A DNA stretch of 64,000 nucleotides from Streptomyces sp. B21-083. GTDB lineage: Bacteria > Actinomycetota > Actinomycetes > Streptomycetales > Streptomycetaceae. Shown piece by piece: positions 62,918-64,000 of the stretch. The position numbers and the translations under genes are program-made. The notes under the pieces are model-generated. The model was not told the DNA's origin. It saw only the letters and a program-made list of their open reading frames with translations, and made no database searches. The stretch covers positions 992,001-1,056,000 of the forward strand of contig NZ_JARUND010000002.1 of the NCBI RefSeq assembly GCF_036898825.1, read 5' to 3'. Numbering within the stretch: the first letter of the stretch is position 1; every line of letters starts with the position of its first letter.

Positions 62918-64000
62918 GGCCGCGCCCGACAAGGGCGCCTGGAGCACCGTCTACGAGACCCTGGACGCCACCGCGTCCCAGACAGTCACCTTCGACGTCG
63001 CCGGCGGGCTGTCCGGCGGGGCCCTGCACGTGTGGTCCACCGACCTGTCGCAGCCCGGCGGCGCCACTCCACGCATGCTGCGGGGCAGCGACCTGACCGC
63101 CGTCGGCGGCACGTACACCCTCACCCTGGAACCCGGTCGGGTCTACACCGTGACCACCACCGGTCAGGGTGCCGGAACGACCACCCCGCCCGCCCGCAAC
63201 CGGCTCCATGCCGTACTCGGACTCCTTCGCCGGATACAGCGCCGACCCGGAGGCCAAGTACTTCGCCTCGATGAACGGCGCCTTCCAGGCCGCCCCCTGC
63301 ACCGGGGGCCGCAGCGGCCAGTGCCTGCGCCAGACCGCTCCGATGAAGCCGATCATCTGGTGGGCGCCGGCCTCGAACGACGTCCGGCCCTACACCCTCA
63401 TGGGCGACGTGGGCTGGAGCAATTACACGGTCAGCTCCGGCGTACTGCTGGAGAAGAGCGGCAGCTCCGCGGAGATTCTCGGCCGCGTGGGCAGTCCGTC
63501 GAAGTTCAGCACCGGGCTGAACGCCTACCACCTGCGCCTGTCCGACACCGGATCCTGGGCGTTGCTGAAGACCGGCACCACCGGCACCAACTCGTGGAAC
63601 TGGACCACCCTGGCCAGTGGTTCGGTCATCGCGCCCGGCACGGGCACCTGGCACAAGCTGGCCCTGACCTTCCAGGACAGCACGATCACCGTTAAGATCG
63701 ACGGGGCCACCGTCGGCACGGTCACCGACACGAGCTACGGCGCGGGCCTGGTCGGCCTGGGCACGGCCGGCTACTACCCCGTCGAGCACTCCAACCTGCC
63801 CGTCACCCACGAAACCGTCCCGGACCTCTCCGACACCTACAAGATCATCAGCGTCGGCAGCGGCAAGGCGCTCACCGCCTCCAACGGTGGAACCAGCGAC
63901 GGCACTCCCATCGTCCAGACCGACCAGAACAGCGGCAGCCAGCAATGGAAGCTGACTTACACCAGCGGCGGCTACCTCACCATCACAGGTGTCACCAGTG
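62918..64000 (+). pseudogene. GH59-like galactosidase C-terminus plus ricin-B lectin domain, truncated and frameshifted
   Basis: Coding sequence begins abruptly after a stop near 62920 with DKGAWSTVYETLDATASQ and TDLSQPGGATPRMLRGSDL, the beta-sandwich after a galactosylceramidase-type barrel. A one-base shift near 63210 moves the frame to PYSDSFAGYSADPEAKYFAS, followed by a concanavalin-like domain (WHKLALTFQDSTITVKIDG). A ricin-B lectin repeat starts near 63840 (YKIISVGSGKALTASNGG). The catalytic domain is missing and the 3' end lies outside the window. Confidence 0.8.

Noticed and set aside
1..64000. tRNA or rRNA genes
   Set aside because: No tRNA cloverleaf or rRNA sequence was recognised on either strand by eye.

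Overview
The window is high-GC DNA in the style of Streptomyces or a close actinobacterial relative: G/C in most third codon positions, many GTG and TTG starts, 4-nt gene overlaps, a perfect CebR-type operator, IS3 and IS110 family elements, and FadE/CaiB/P450/ferredoxin families typical of actinobacterial lipid and terpenoid catabolism. The right half is littered with broken genes, as is common in chromosome arms.

Region 1 (1-34976) is one large CoA-thioester catabolic island. Leftward genes (7827 to 1) encode an SDR, an aldehyde dehydrogenase, a CaiB-type CoA-transferase, a lipoprotein solute-binding protein, a ferredoxin, a P450 and a DUF35-thiolase fusion. Facing them are a TauD-type dioxygenase, an SDR, a carboxymuconolactone-decarboxylase-like protein and a DapB-like reductase. 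Next come a leftward crotonase with a long/short acyl-CoA dehydrogenase pair, a TetR regulator, and a long rightward run (15375-27981): acyl-CoA dehydrogenases, SDRs, a FadR-type regulator, crotonases, a second dehydrogenase pair, a FadD3-like ligase, a CoA-transferase and a thiolase. A leftward block (alpha/beta hydrolase, amidohydrolase, CoA-transferase) and a rightward crotonase, P450 and ferredoxin close the island. A palindrome, GAGAATnnnATTCTC, recurs in the main intergenic regions and is probably the operator of the TetR protein. No ring-cleavage dioxygenase, KstD or Ksh is present, so the substrate is unknown; an alicyclic, terpenoid or steroid-fragment acid is the best guess.

Region 2 (34983-40400) is a scrapyard. 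A DUF1330 gene is cut by an IS3 fragment, which is cut by an IS110 element; beyond it lie a second, truncated IS110 transposase, a frameshifted GH36 alpha-galactosidase and a TPR fragment fused to it.

Region 3 (40413-47004) has a secreted tandem-domain CE2/SGNH esterase behind a perfect CebR box, a membrane-anchored sulfite-oxidase-type molybdoprotein with a small membrane partner, and a NarL-type two-component system. GH5 and LacI remnants follow (47230-47783).

Region 4 (48047-60115) is a LysR-flanked aromatic (meta-cleavage type) operon: two fumarylacetoacetate-hydrolase-fold proteins, a cyclase, two flavin monooxygenases, an ACMSD-type amidohydrolase and a VOC extradiol dioxygenase. It contains a beheaded CoA-transferase subunit, and a broken 4-hydroxy-2-oxovalerate aldolase lies downstream, so the lower pathway has decayed. 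A TetR/SDR pair shares a 17-bp operator.

Region 5 (60339-64000) has two divergent LacI regulators and a GH59-type galactosidase/ricin-lectin fragment running off the end.
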